NCBI RefSeq assembly: GCF_964266745.1
Contig: NZ_CAXWGX010000012.1
Location: 124,001-188,000 of the forward strand
Length of the DNA: 64,000 nt
Reading direction: 5' to 3'
From: Propionicimonas sp020161015
Lineage (GTDB): Bacteria; Actinomycetota; Actinomycetes; Propionibacteriales; Propionibacteriaceae
Shown in pieces: positions 51,257 to 59,209 of the stretch. Positions within the stretch are counted from its first letter, which is position 1, and every line of letters starts with the position of its first letter. Below the pieces are notes generated by a model. The model searched no databases and was not told where the DNA came from. It worked only from the letters and a program-made list of their open reading frames with translations. Made by a program: the position numbers and the translations under genes.

Positions 51257-51399
51257 CGCACTTCGACCGGCATGACCTCGGACCTAGCGGGTCGGCGCGC
51301 TTTGCGCGATGTCTCCAGACGTCAGCCTGGTTCTCGCAGTGGAGCACGTGGTCGGCGTGCACACGCCATTTTCACACCAAACCATCGGAGCCCTACTAC
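51257..51399 (+). promoter_or_regulatory. Long structured rpsA leader
   Basis: The predicted untranslated region is about 143 nt, far longer than others here. Short hairpins are visible: CGGTCG-cactt-CGACCG near 51255-51272 and CGCGC-ttt-GCGCG near 51297-51309. A GGAG ribosome site at 51387-51390 precedes ATG 51400 by 9 nt. Ribosomal protein S1 represses its own translation in enterobacteria through the leader; a similar role here is inference. Confidence 0.45.
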
Positions 51400-52860
51400 A
51401 TGACCTCTACTCCCGAGGCAGCCACCGTCGCGGTCGACGACTTCGGTTCCCCCGAAGCTTTCCTGGCAGCGATCGACGCGACCATCAAGTACTTCAATGA
51501 CGGCGACATCGTGACCGGCACGGTCGTCAAGGTCGATCGGGACGAGGTCCTGCTCGACATCGGTTACAAGACCGAAGGCGTCATTCCCTCCAAGGAACTC
51601 TCCATCAAGCACGATGTCGACCCGTTCGACGTGGTCGCCGTCGGCGATGTGATCGAGGCCCTGGTCCAGACCAAGGAGGACAAGGAGGGCCGGCTGATCC
51701 TGTCCAAGAAGCGTGCGCAGTACGAGCGCGCCTGGGGCACGATCGAGAAGGTCAAGGAAGAGGACGGCGTGGTCACCGGCCGCGTCATCGAGGTGGTCAA
51801 GGGCGGCCTGATCATCGACATCGGCCTGCGCGGCTTCCTGCCGGCGTCGCTGGTGGAGATGCGCCGCGTGCGCGACCTCCAGCCGTACGTCGGCATGGAG
51901 CTCGAGGCCAAGATCATCGAGCTGGACAAGAACCGCAACAACGTGGTGCTGTCCCGCCGTGCGTGGCTGGAGCAGACCCAGTCCGAGGTGCGTCACACCT
52001 TCCTCAACCAGCTCACCAAGGGCCAGATCCGCAAGGGTGTCGTCTCCTCCATCGTCAACTTCGGCGCGTTCGTCGACCTGGGCGGCGTGGACGGCCTGGT
52101 GCACGTCTCCGAGCTGTCCTGGAAGCACATCGACCACCCGTCCGAGGTCGTCGAGGTCGGGGACGAGGTCACCGTCGAGGTGCTGGACGTCGACATGGAC
52201 CGCGAGCGCGTCTCGCTGTCGCTGAAGGCGACCCAGGAGGATCCGTGGCAGACGTTCGCCCGGACCCACCAGATCGGCCAGATCGTCCCGGGCAAGGTCA
52301 CCAAGCTCGTCCCCTTCGGCGCGTTCGTCCGCGTCGAGGAGGGCATCGAGGGCCTGGTGCACGTCTCCGAGCTCGCCGAGCGCCACGTGGAGATCCCCGA
52401 GCAGGTCGTCAGCGTCAACGACGAGGTCATGGTCAAGATCATCGACATCGACCTCGAGCGTCGCCGCATCTCGCTGAGCCTCAAGCAGGCCAACGAAGGT
52501 GTGGACGTCGCCGCCGACGACTTCGACCCGGCGCTCTACGGCATGTCCGCGTCCTACGACGAGCAGGGCAACTACATCTACCCCGAGGGCTTCGATCCGG
52601 AGACCCAGGAGTGGAAGCCCGGCTACGAGGCGCAGCAGCGTGCGTGGGAGCAGCAGTACGCCGAGGCGCAGGCCCGGTGGGAGGCGCACAAGCGCCAGGT
52701 CGAGGAGGCCGAGGCTGCCGACGTGCAGGCCGCGGTCGCCCAGGCCAACACCGCCGCCTACTCCGCCGGTGGCGCGTCCGACGACGCGGCTCCGGAAGGC
52801 TCGCTGGCCTCTGACGAGGCCCTGCAGGCCCTGCGGGAGAAGCTCACCGGCGGTCGCTGA
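51400..52860 (+). CDS. rpsA: 30S ribosomal protein S1
   Basis: This 486-residue S1 is a four-S1-domain actinobacterial form, shorter than the six-domain enterobacterial protein. S1 domains start near DIVTGTVVKVDRDEVLLDIG, VVTGRVIEVVKGGLIIDIGL, RKGVVSSIVNFGAFVDLGGV and VPGKVTKLVPFGAFVRVEEG. The acidic, Gln/Ala-rich C-terminal tail (about residues 370-486) is probably unstructured. It binds mRNA on the small subunit. The frame is open far upstream, but only ATG 51400 with GGAG gives the family N-terminus. A strong terminator follows. Confidence 0.97.
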   Translation: MTSTPEAATVAVDDFGSPEAFLAAIDATIKYFNDGDIVTGTVVKVDRDEVLLDIGYKTEGVIPSKELSIKHDVDPFDVVAVGDVIEALVQTKEDKEGRLILSKKRAQYERAWGTIEKVKEEDGVVTGRVIEVVKGGLIIDIGLRGFLPASLVEMRRVRDLQPYVGMELEAKIIELDKNRNNVVLSRRAWLEQTQSEVRHTFLNQLTKGQIRKGVVSSIVNFGAFVDLGGVDGLVHVSELSWKHIDHPSEVVEVGDEVTVEVLDVDMDRERVSLSLKATQEDPWQTFARTHQIGQIVPGKVTKLVPFGAFVRVEEGIEGLVHVSELAERHVEIPEQVVSVNDEVMVKIIDIDLERRRISLSLKQANEGVDVAADDFDPALYGMSASYDEQGNYIYPEGFDPETQEWKPGYEAQQRAWEQQYAEAQARWEAHKRQVEEAEAADVQAAVAQANTAAYSAGGASDDAAPEGSLASDEALQALREKLTGGR

Positions 52861-52877
52861 CCAGCCTGAAGGCACCC

Positions 52878-52918
52878 GACGTGCCCTCCACCTCACGGTG
52901 GGGGGCACGTCGTCTTTT
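52878..52918 (+). terminator. Intrinsic terminator after rpsA
   Basis: Arms GACGTGCCCTCCACC (52878-52892) and GGTGGGGGGCACGTC (52897-52911) pair over 15 bp with one G-T wobble around a 4-nt loop. The tail GTCTTTT follows. It begins 18 bp after the rpsA stop and is the clearest rho-independent terminator in the window. Confidence 0.88.
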
Positions 52919-52999
52919 CCCGTCCGGCTGGCATGCTGGTGCTCCACGGTGTGGAGGGAGCGGGATGTCGGTGCGGACCTCGTGGTGCGGGGCCGGACG

Positions 53000-53608
53000 G
53001 TGATCACGATCGGGCTGACCGGCGGGATCGGTTCCGGCAAGTCGACCGTCGCGGAGTTGCTGCGTGCCCGGGGTGCCCTGGTGATCGACGCCGACCGGCT
53101 CGCGAGGGAGGTGGTGGAGCCCGGCACTCCCGGCCTGGCCGCCGTCGTCGCACGCTTCGGCGAGGGCGTCCTCGGCGCGGACGGGTCGCTGGACCGGGCC
53201 GCCCTGGGACGCACCGTGTTCGCGGACGGGGACGCCCGCCGTGACCTCGAGGCCATCGTCCACCCGGCCGTCCGCTCCCGCGCGGCAGAGCTCAGCGCCC
53301 TGGCCGGACCCGACGACGTGGTGGTGCACATGATCCCGCTGCTGGTCGAGACCGGGCAGCAGGACGCGTTCGACCTGGTGGTGGTCGTCGATGTCGATCC
53401 CGACACCCAGCTGGCCCGGATCCGCGACCGCGACGGGCTGGACGAGTCCCAGGCCAGGGCCCGCGTCCAGGCGCAGGCGTCCCGCGCGGAACGGCTCGCC
53501 GCCGCGGATGTGGTGGTGGACAACACCGGCTCGCTCGCCGATCTGGCCGTTCAGGTCGCCGACCTCTGGCGTGATCACGTGGTTCCGCGACTGACCGGAA
53601 ATCGCTGA
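53000..53608 (+). CDS. coaE: Dephospho-CoA kinase
   Basis: This 202-residue kinase phosphorylates dephospho-CoA in the last step of CoA synthesis. The P-loop ITIGLTGGIGSGKSTVAEL is at the very N-terminus. IDADRLAREVVEPGTPGLAA, LEAIVHPAVRSRAAEL and VVDVDPDTQLARIRDRDGL are the other conserved blocks. GTG 53000 places the P-loop as in the family; an in-frame GTG at 52985 is possible. Its place after rpsA and before uvrB is usual in actinomycetes. Confidence 0.95.
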   Translation: MITIGLTGGIGSGKSTVAELLRARGALVIDADRLAREVVEPGTPGLAAVVARFGEGVLGADGSLDRAALGRTVFADGDARRDLEAIVHPAVRSRAAELSALAGPDDVVVHMIPLLVETGQQDAFDLVVVVDVDPDTQLARIRDRDGLDESQARARVQAQASRAERLAAADVVVDNTGSLADLAVQVADLWRDHVVPRLTGNR

Positions 53609-53640
53609 CCAGCGGGTATTCCGCCCGACAGGTCGGCCCC

Positions 53641-53646
53641 TATGCT
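53641..53646 (+). promoter_or_regulatory. -10 element for the zinc-ribbon membrane gene
   Basis: TATGCT at 53641-53646 would start a leader of about 30 nt carrying the AAAGGGGG ribosome site before GTG 53677. Confidence 0.5.
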
Positions 53647-53676
53647 GTCGCCAGAGCAAGCAAAGGGGGCTTTTTC

Positions 53677-54957
53677 GTGAATTGTTCTCGCTGCCTTTCC
53701 CCGGTTCCTGATGTCGCGCATTTCTGCCATCGCTGCGGACTGGACCTCGTGCCCGGTGACGAACGCGGCCGGCGGAGGTTCGCCCTGGCCCCGGACGAGC
53801 CCGTCGCCTCGTTCGCGCTGATCTCCTCGATCATGCCGCGGGAGGCCGGGCGCCACCCACAGACCTACCGGACGGCGTTCACGATCACGCTGGTCGCGGC
53901 GCTCGTCGCGGCGATCTTCGGCGCGATGCCGATCGCCGTGCTGATCGCGGCGTTCGCGATCCCGATCGTGTACATCACCTACCTCTACGACGTGAACCTG
54001 TGGGAGGACGAGCCGCTGGCGGTGACCGGTTTCGCGTTCCTGCTCACCGGTGTGCTGTCGCTGGTGTTCACGCTGATCTGGAGCGGCTTCCTGCCGCTGT
54101 CGACCACCCTGCGCTCCCCGGACGGCACCATGATCGCCGGCCCGCAGTGGGGCACGTTCCTCGTGGTCGCCGTCCTCGTTCCGGTGGTGGGTGAGGCGAT
54201 CCGCCAGCTGGGGCCGGTGTTCCTGGCCGGCCGTCCGGCGTTCGACGACCTGATGGACGGGCTCACCTTCGGTGTGGTCAGCGGTGTCGCCTACGCCAGC
54301 TTCGACACCCTCGTGCGGCACTGGCCGCTGCTGACCGGCGGCCTGGTCTCTCCCGAGCCGGCGCAGTTCGCGTCCCTGGTCTTCCTCGAGGGATTCGTGA
54401 AGCCACTGGTCATGGGCACGGCGACCGGTCTGGCCGTGGCGGAGTTCTCCGGGCTCGGCAAGGGCTACGACGGCTTCACGCCGCGCTACTTCGCCGCCGT
54501 CGGCCTTGCCGTTGGTGCGAACGTGGTCTACAGCACCGGCACCTACCTGCTCGGCTACGTCGGCACGGAGGCCGTCTCGTGGATCCTCCAGGTGGTCTGG
54601 GGCCTGCTCGTGCTCGCCCTGCTGATCCTGCGGCTCCGCACGGTGCTCAATGCCGGGCTGCTGGAGGCCGCCCTCGAGTCGGCCGCCCGCGACGGCGAGC
54701 CGGCCGGCGCGGAGCTGGGCTTCTGCGCCCGCTGCGAGATGCCGCTGCTGCCCGGGTCCGCGTTCTGCACGGCCTGCGGGGTTTCCGTGCGCGCCTGGCT
54801 GAAGGCCCCCGCGATGGCGGCCACCGGCGCGTCCACCGACGAGGCTCCACCCGGGTCACCGCCGGAGGGCCCCGCGCCCGGAACGGCGGAGGCGGACGTG
54901 GCCGCTGCGGACGTGCCGGCCACCACCGGTGACGAGGACGGGGAGGCACGGGCATGA
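53677..54957 (+). CDS. PrsW-like membrane protein with zinc ribbons at both ends
   Basis: This 426-residue protein has an N-terminal zinc ribbon (Cys 3, 6, 17, 20: CSRC...CHRC). Seven to nine membrane helices and a second zinc ribbon near residues 348-368 (CARC...CTAC) follow, then an acidic Pro/Ala tail. The membrane part resembles PrsW intramembrane proteases at FDDLMDGLTFGVVSGVAYAS, but the EExxK motif is GEAIRQ, the Glu-Asn after the Ala-rich helix is Phe-Asp, and the catalytic-helix His is not seen. It may be an inactive relative. GTG 53677 has AAAGGGGG upstream. It overlaps the next gene by 4 nt. Confidence 0.78.
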   Translation: MNCSRCLSPVPDVAHFCHRCGLDLVPGDERGRRRFALAPDEPVASFALISSIMPREAGRHPQTYRTAFTITLVAALVAAIFGAMPIAVLIAAFAIPIVYITYLYDVNLWEDEPLAVTGFAFLLTGVLSLVFTLIWSGFLPLSTTLRSPDGTMIAGPQWGTFLVVAVLVPVVGEAIRQLGPVFLAGRPAFDDLMDGLTFGVVSGVAYASFDTLVRHWPLLTGGLVSPEPAQFASLVFLEGFVKPLVMGTATGLAVAEFSGLGKGYDGFTPRYFAAVGLAVGANVVYSTGTYLLGYVGTEAVSWILQVVWGLLVLALLILRLRTVLNAGLLEAALESAARDGEPAGAELGFCARCEMPLLPGSAFCTACGVSVRAWLKAPAMAATGASTDEAPPGSPPEGPAPGTAEADVAAADVPATTGDEDGEARA

Positions 54958-55991
54958 CCCAGAACCCGAACACCCCGGCCCCCGGTTCCTGGCCCCAGGG
55001 CTCGCCGCAGCAGGGTGCGCCGCAGGGGGTCCCCCCGCAGGGAGCGCCGCAGCAGGGCGTCCCGCAGCAGGGCGTCCCCCAGCAGGCCGGCTACCCGCAG
55101 CAGCCGGGGTACCCGCAGGCCGGGTACCCTCCGCAGCCCTACCCGGGCCAGGGGTACCCGCCGCAGGCCGGCTACGCCGGCCAGGCGTACCCCCAGGGCG
55201 CTTACGGCCGTCCCGCCTACGGCCCGCAGGCCGGCGCGCAGCCGGGCTACGGTGGCCCGGGCGGGCAGCCCCCGGCGCCGCGCGCGTCCTCGAGCAAGGT
55301 CCTGCTGATCGTGATCGGCGCGGTCGTGCTGCTGGTCATCGCCGGTGCCGCCCTCCTGATGCTGTCGAACCGGCAGGCGCCGGTCGACCCGGTGACGCCG
55401 ACGCCCGTCCCCACGGTGCCCACGACGACGGCGTCCCCGTCCCCGGAGCCCACAGCCACGGGTTCCGCGGAGCCCACGGGGGAACCGACCCAGGAGCCCA
55501 CCGAGGGCCCGTCGCCGGAGCCGACGCCGCCCAACGGCGGGGTGGTCGACCTCGGCAACGGGGTCATGTTCCTCCCCGCACCGGGGTGGGAGGTCCAGGA
55601 GCAGGCACCCTCGGCCATCTCGGTGAGCGACGGCAAGGCCGTGTTCGTGACCCGGGTCGTCCAGCAGAAGAAGAACACCAACGCCGGCCAGCTCTGCGAC
55701 GCCTTCAACCGGCAGGTGCTCGACGGCGCGGCCGGGGCGAAGTTCGGTGACGCCAAGGACCTCGACATCAACCTGAAGAACCTGGCCGTCGCCCAGTGCC
55801 CGGCCGCGTTCATCTCGACCAGCAACGGCAAGAGCACGCAGATGCTGGCGGTGACGTTCGCCGCGGTGCGCACCACCGACGGGGTGTCGACGCTCAGCAC
55901 CCTGCTGTTCACGAAGGACACGCCCGAGGACAGCTTCAACGCCGTCGACCAGATGCTCGGCGTGGTGCTGGGCAGCCAGTCCGCCGGCTGA
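54954..55991 (+). CDS. Pro/Gln/Gly/Tyr-rich single-pass membrane protein
   Basis: This 345-residue protein has no recognised catalytic domain. Residues 1-110 are low-complexity repeats of the PQQG and GYPQ/GYPP type, predicted cytoplasmic. One membrane helix (KVLLIVIGAVVLLVIAGAAL) lies near residues 115-135, followed by a Pro/Thr/Glu linker. The extracytoplasmic domain of about 150 residues (VVDLGNGVMFLPAPGWEVQE to MLGVVLGSQSAG) has two Cys that may form a disulfide. It is coupled by 4 nt to the zinc-ribbon protein, suggesting joint work at the membrane. Confidence 0.8.
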   Translation: MTQNPNTPAPGSWPQGSPQQGAPQGVPPQGAPQQGVPQQGVPQQAGYPQQPGYPQAGYPPQPYPGQGYPPQAGYAGQAYPQGAYGRPAYGPQAGAQPGYGGPGGQPPAPRASSSKVLLIVIGAVVLLVIAGAALLMLSNRQAPVDPVTPTPVPTVPTTTASPSPEPTATGSAEPTGEPTQEPTEGPSPEPTPPNGGVVDLGNGVMFLPAPGWEVQEQAPSAISVSDGKAVFVTRVVQQKKNTNAGQLCDAFNRQVLDGAAGAKFGDAKDLDINLKNLAVAQCPAAFISTSNGKSTQMLAVTFAAVRTTDGVSTLSTLLFTKDTPEDSFNAVDQMLGVVLGSQSAG

Positions 55992-56001
55992 GCCGACCAT
56001 G

Positions 56002-56032
56002 CTCCCCGGGGCCGCCCGCCGGCCCCGGGGAG
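56002..56032 (+). terminator. Hairpin after the Pro/Gln-rich protein gene
   Basis: Perfect 12-bp arms CTCCCCGGGGCC and GGCCCCGGGGAG enclose a 7-nt loop (GCCCGCC), 10 bp after the stop. There is no T-run. It lies just upstream of the uvrB promoter and probably insulates it. Confidence 0.65.
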
Positions 56033-56048
56033 TGTCGGAGCCGGGACC

Positions 56049-56054
56049 TATGCT
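56049..56054 (+). promoter_or_regulatory. -10 hexamer positioned for leaderless start of uvrB
   Basis: TATGCT, then exactly 6 nt (CTCCCC), then GTG 56061. There is no ribosome site. No SOS-type box was seen near it. Confidence 0.6.
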
Positions 56055-56060
56055 CTCCCC

Positions 56061-58142
56061 GTGCGACCGATCACCGATGTGCAGCGCCGGGTGGCGCCGT
56101 TCCGTGTCGTGGCCGACTTCGAGCCGGCCGGCGACCAGCCCGCAGCGATCGACGAGCTCCAGCGCCGGATCGAGGCCGGTGAGCAGGACGTCGTCCTCCT
56201 GGGCGCCACCGGTACCGGCAAGACGGCAACCGTCGCCTGGCTCGCCGAGCGGCTCCAGCGCCCGATGCTGGTGATGCAGCCGAACAAGACCCTGGCCGCG
56301 CAGTTCGCCAACGAGCTGCGGCAGTTCTTCCCGGACAACGCCGTGGAGTACTTCGTCTCGTACTACGACTACTACCAGCCCGAGGCCTACGTCCCCCAGA
56401 CCGACACCTACATCGAGAAGGACTCCTCCCTCAACGAGGAGGTGGAGCGGCTGCGGCACTCCGCCACCAACTCGCTGCTGACCAGGCGGGACGTGATCGT
56501 GGTCGCGACGGTGTCGGCGATCTACGGTCTGGGCACGCCGCAGGAGTACGTCGACCGGATGGTCCGGCTGCGCCGCGGCGAGGAGGTCGACCGGGACACG
56601 CTGCTGCGCCGGCTGGTCGACATCCAGTACGTGCGCAACGACCTCGCGGCCACCCGCGGCACGTTCCGGGTGCAGGGCGACACCGTCGAGGTGTTCCCGA
56701 TGTACGAGGAGCACGCCGTGCGGGTGGAGTTCTTCGGCGACGAGATCGAGGCACTGTCCACGCTGCACCCCCTCACCGGCGAGGTGCTGAGCACCGACCA
56801 GGAGATCTACGTCTTCCCGGCGTCCCACTACGTGGCGGGGCCGGAGCGCATGGAGCGTGCGATCGAGGGCATCGAGGCCGAACTCGCCGTCCGGCTGGCC
56901 GACCTCGAGGCGAACAACCAGCTCCTCGAGGCGCAGCGGCTGCGGATGCGCACCAGCTACGACATCGAGATGATGCGCCAGATCGGCACGTGCTCCGGCA
57001 TCGAGAACTACTCCCGGCACATCGACGGACGCGGCACCGGCACCCCGCCGAACTGCCTGCTCGACTACTTTCCCGAGGACTTCCTGCTGGTCGTGGACGA
57101 GTCGCACGTGACCGTGCCGCAGATCGGCGGCATGTACGAGGGCGACATGTCCCGCAAGCGGACGCTGGTCGAGTTCGGGTTCCGGCTGCCGTCCGCCATG
57201 GACAACCGGCCATTGCGCTGGGAGGAGTTCGTCGAGCGCATCGGGCAGACGGTCTACCTGTCGGCGACGCCGGGGCCGTACGAGCTGGCGAAGTCGCGCG
57301 GGTTCGTCGAGCAGCTCATCCGTCCCACCGGCCTGGTCGACCCGGAGATCGTCGTGAAGCCCACGCGCGGCCAGATCGACGACCTGATGGCCGAGATCCG
57401 CCTCCGCACGGAGCTCAACGAGCGGGTGCTCGTGACCACCCTGACCAAGAAGATGGCAGAGGACCTCACCGACTACCTGATGGAGAACGGCGTCCGCACC
57501 CGCTACCTGCACTCCGAGGTCGACACGCTGCGGCGCATCGAACTCCTGCGCGAGCTCCGCCTGGGCACCTACGACGTGCTCGTCGGCATCAACCTGCTGC
57601 GCGAGGGCCTGGACCTGCCCGAGGTGAGCCTGGTCGCCATCCTGGACGCCGACAAGGAGGGCTTCCTGCGCAGCGAGCGGTCGCTGATCCAGACCATCGG
57701 ACGGGCCGCGCGCAACGTGGCCGGCCAGGTGCACATGTACGCGGACAAGATCACCCCGTCGATGGCGGCGGCGATCGACGAGACCAACCGGCGCCGCGAG
57801 AAGCAGGTGGCCTACAACGCCGAGCGGGGGATCGATCCGCAGCCGCTGCGCAAGAAGATCGCGGACCTCACCGACCTGCTCGCGCGCGAGGACGCCGACA
57901 CCACGGCCCTCGTCAGCCGGGCGGGCGGGCGCCGTCCGACCAGTCCGGTGCCGCTGTCCGCCGAGCGCTCCCGCGACCTGGGCGCGATGCCGTCCAGCGA
58001 GCTGGCCGGACTCATCAGCGAGCTCACCGAGCAGATGCACTCGGCCGCCGCGGAGCTGCAGTTCGAACTGGCCGCCCGGCTGCGCGACGAGATCGCCGAC
58101 CTGAAGAAGACGCTGCGCCAGATGCTGGAGGCCACGCGCTGA
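56061..58142 (+). CDS. uvrB: Excinuclease ABC subunit B
   Basis: This 693-residue UvrB is the damage-verifying helicase of nucleotide excision repair. The P-loop GATGTGKTATVAWL, the beta-hairpin region VEYFVSYYDYYQPEAYVPQT, VVDESHVTVPQIGGMY and YLSATPGPYEL are visible. The motif VI region IQTIGRAARNVAGQVHMY follows. The C-terminal UVR motif (AAELQFELAARLRDEIADLK) binds UvrC. The gene has its own promoter and lies 1.9 kb before uvrA. Confidence 0.98.
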   Translation: MRPITDVQRRVAPFRVVADFEPAGDQPAAIDELQRRIEAGEQDVVLLGATGTGKTATVAWLAERLQRPMLVMQPNKTLAAQFANELRQFFPDNAVEYFVSYYDYYQPEAYVPQTDTYIEKDSSLNEEVERLRHSATNSLLTRRDVIVVATVSAIYGLGTPQEYVDRMVRLRRGEEVDRDTLLRRLVDIQYVRNDLAATRGTFRVQGDTVEVFPMYEEHAVRVEFFGDEIEALSTLHPLTGEVLSTDQEIYVFPASHYVAGPERMERAIEGIEAELAVRLADLEANNQLLEAQRLRMRTSYDIEMMRQIGTCSGIENYSRHIDGRGTGTPPNCLLDYFPEDFLLVVDESHVTVPQIGGMYEGDMSRKRTLVEFGFRLPSAMDNRPLRWEEFVERIGQTVYLSATPGPYELAKSRGFVEQLIRPTGLVDPEIVVKPTRGQIDDLMAEIRLRTELNERVLVTTLTKKMAEDLTDYLMENGVRTRYLHSEVDTLRRIELLRELRLGTYDVLVGINLLREGLDLPEVSLVAILDADKEGFLRSERSLIQTIGRAARNVAGQVHMYADKITPSMAAAIDETNRRREKQVAYNAERGIDPQPLRKKIADLTDLLAREDADTTALVSRAGGRRPTSPVPLSAERSRDLGAMPSSELAGLISELTEQMHSAAAELQFELAARLRDEIADLKKTLRQMLEATR

Positions 58143-58147
58143 GAGTC

Positions 58148-58205
58148 GGGGGGTCCCCGGCTTTGGCCGGCGGGCACGAGCCTGACAGAATCAGGCGTAC
58201 CCCCC
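58148..58205 (+). promoter_or_regulatory. Compact three-way-junction-like leader before terC
   Basis: GGGGGGT (58148-58154) pairs perfectly with ACCCCCC (58199-58205). Inside lie two hairpins: CCGGC-tttg-GCCGG (58157-58170) and CCTGA-cagaa-TCAGG (58181-58195). TTGGCC (58163-58168) and CAGAAT (58186-58191) also form a promoter-like pair 17 bp apart, so the region may be a promoter, a uvrB terminator or an RNA element. Mn-exporting TerC genes often carry yybP-ykoY riboswitches, but the conserved loops of that class were not recognised here. Confidence 0.45.
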
Positions 58206-58240
58206 AACAACAACCCGATGACCAGACGAGGGACTGCTGA

Positions 58241-59209
58241 ATGCATGTGACGGCCGAGATCTGGTTGATCACGATCGGGGTCCTCGTCGCCGTGCTCGCT
58301 GTGGACCTGCTCGTGATCGGTCGCCGGCCCCACGAGCCGAGCATGCGCGAGGCGGGGATCGCGATCGGCGTCTTCTCCGGTCTGGCGGTGCTGTTCGGGC
58401 TCGGGATCTGGTGGTTGGCGGGCCCCCGGTACGCCGCGGAGTTCTTCGCCGGCTGGCTCACCGAGTACAGCCTGAGCGTCGACAACCTGTTCATCTTCGT
58501 GCTGATCATGGCGAACCTTCGGGTGCCGCGGCACCTCCAGCAGTTCGCGCTGATGGTCGGCATCGTCCTCGCCCTGATCTTCCGGGGCATCTTCATCGCG
58601 CTCGGCGCCGCGGCCATCGAGCGGTTCAGCTGGGTGTTCTTCGTCTTCGGCGCGTTCCTGATCTACACCGCGGTGAAGCTCTACCTCGACTACCGCTCCG
58701 ACGAGTCGGACGACGACAGCGAGAACGCCGTCATGCGCTGGGTGCGCCGCCGCTTCCCGTCCACCGACGACTTCCGCGGCACGAAGCTCGTGGTGACCGA
58801 GGGCGGCCGGCGGCTGGTGACGCCGATGCTCCTGGTGGTGGTCGCCCTCGGCACGACCGACCTCCTCTTCGCGCTCGACTCGATCCCGGCGATCTACGGC
58901 CTCACCCAGGAGCCGTACCTGGTGTTCACCGCGAACGTGTTCGCCCTGATGGGCCTGCGCCAGCTCTACTTCCTCATCGGCGGGCTGCTGCAGCGCCTGG
59001 TCTACCTGTCGGTGGGCCTGTCGGTGATCCTGGCGTTCATCGGCGTGAAGCTGGTGCTGCACGCCGCGCACGAGTACGGGTGGGACGCCGGGCTCGGGCT
59101 GGACGCGGAGGTGCCGATCTGGGTCTCCCTCGCGGTCATCATCGGCACGCTGGCGGTGACGACCATCGCCAGCCTGGTGAAGTCGCGCCGCGACGAGCGG
59201 TCAGCCTAG
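58241..59209 (+). CDS. TerC family integral membrane protein (Alx-like metal exporter)
   Basis: This 322-residue membrane protein has about eight to nine helices. TerC signature parts are YSLSVDNLFIFVLIMANLRV and LIFRGIFIALGAAAIERFSW, the acidic cytoplasmic loop DYRSDESDDDSENAVMRW, and TTDLLFALDSIPAIYGLT with the second acidic metal site. Members of this family (Alx, MeeF/MeeY-type) export manganese; that substrate is inferred. ATG 58241 has GAGGG upstream. The 3' end overlaps the convergent gene by 9 nt. Confidence 0.92.
   Translation: MHVTAEIWLITIGVLVAVLAVDLLVIGRRPHEPSMREAGIAIGVFSGLAVLFGLGIWWLAGPRYAAEFFAGWLTEYSLSVDNLFIFVLIMANLRVPRHLQQFALMVGIVLALIFRGIFIALGAAAIERFSWVFFVFGAFLIYTAVKLYLDYRSDESDDDSENAVMRWVRRRFPSTDDFRGTKLVVTEGGRRLVTPMLLVVVALGTTDLLFALDSIPAIYGLTQEPYLVFTANVFALMGLRQLYFLIGGLLQRLVYLSVGLSVILAFIGVKLVLHAAHEYGWDAGLGLDAEVPIWVSLAVIIGTLAVTTIASLVKSRRDERSA

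Noticed and set aside
53000..53100. Start of coaE at upstream in-frame GTG codons (52985 and earlier)
   Set aside because: The family N-terminus begins directly with the P-loop strand, which fits GTG 53000; the earlier codons add unrelated residues.
58148..58205. yybP-ykoY manganese riboswitch
   Set aside because: The element is only 58 nt and the conserved loop sequences of that class were not recognised; kept as an unclassified candidate instead.
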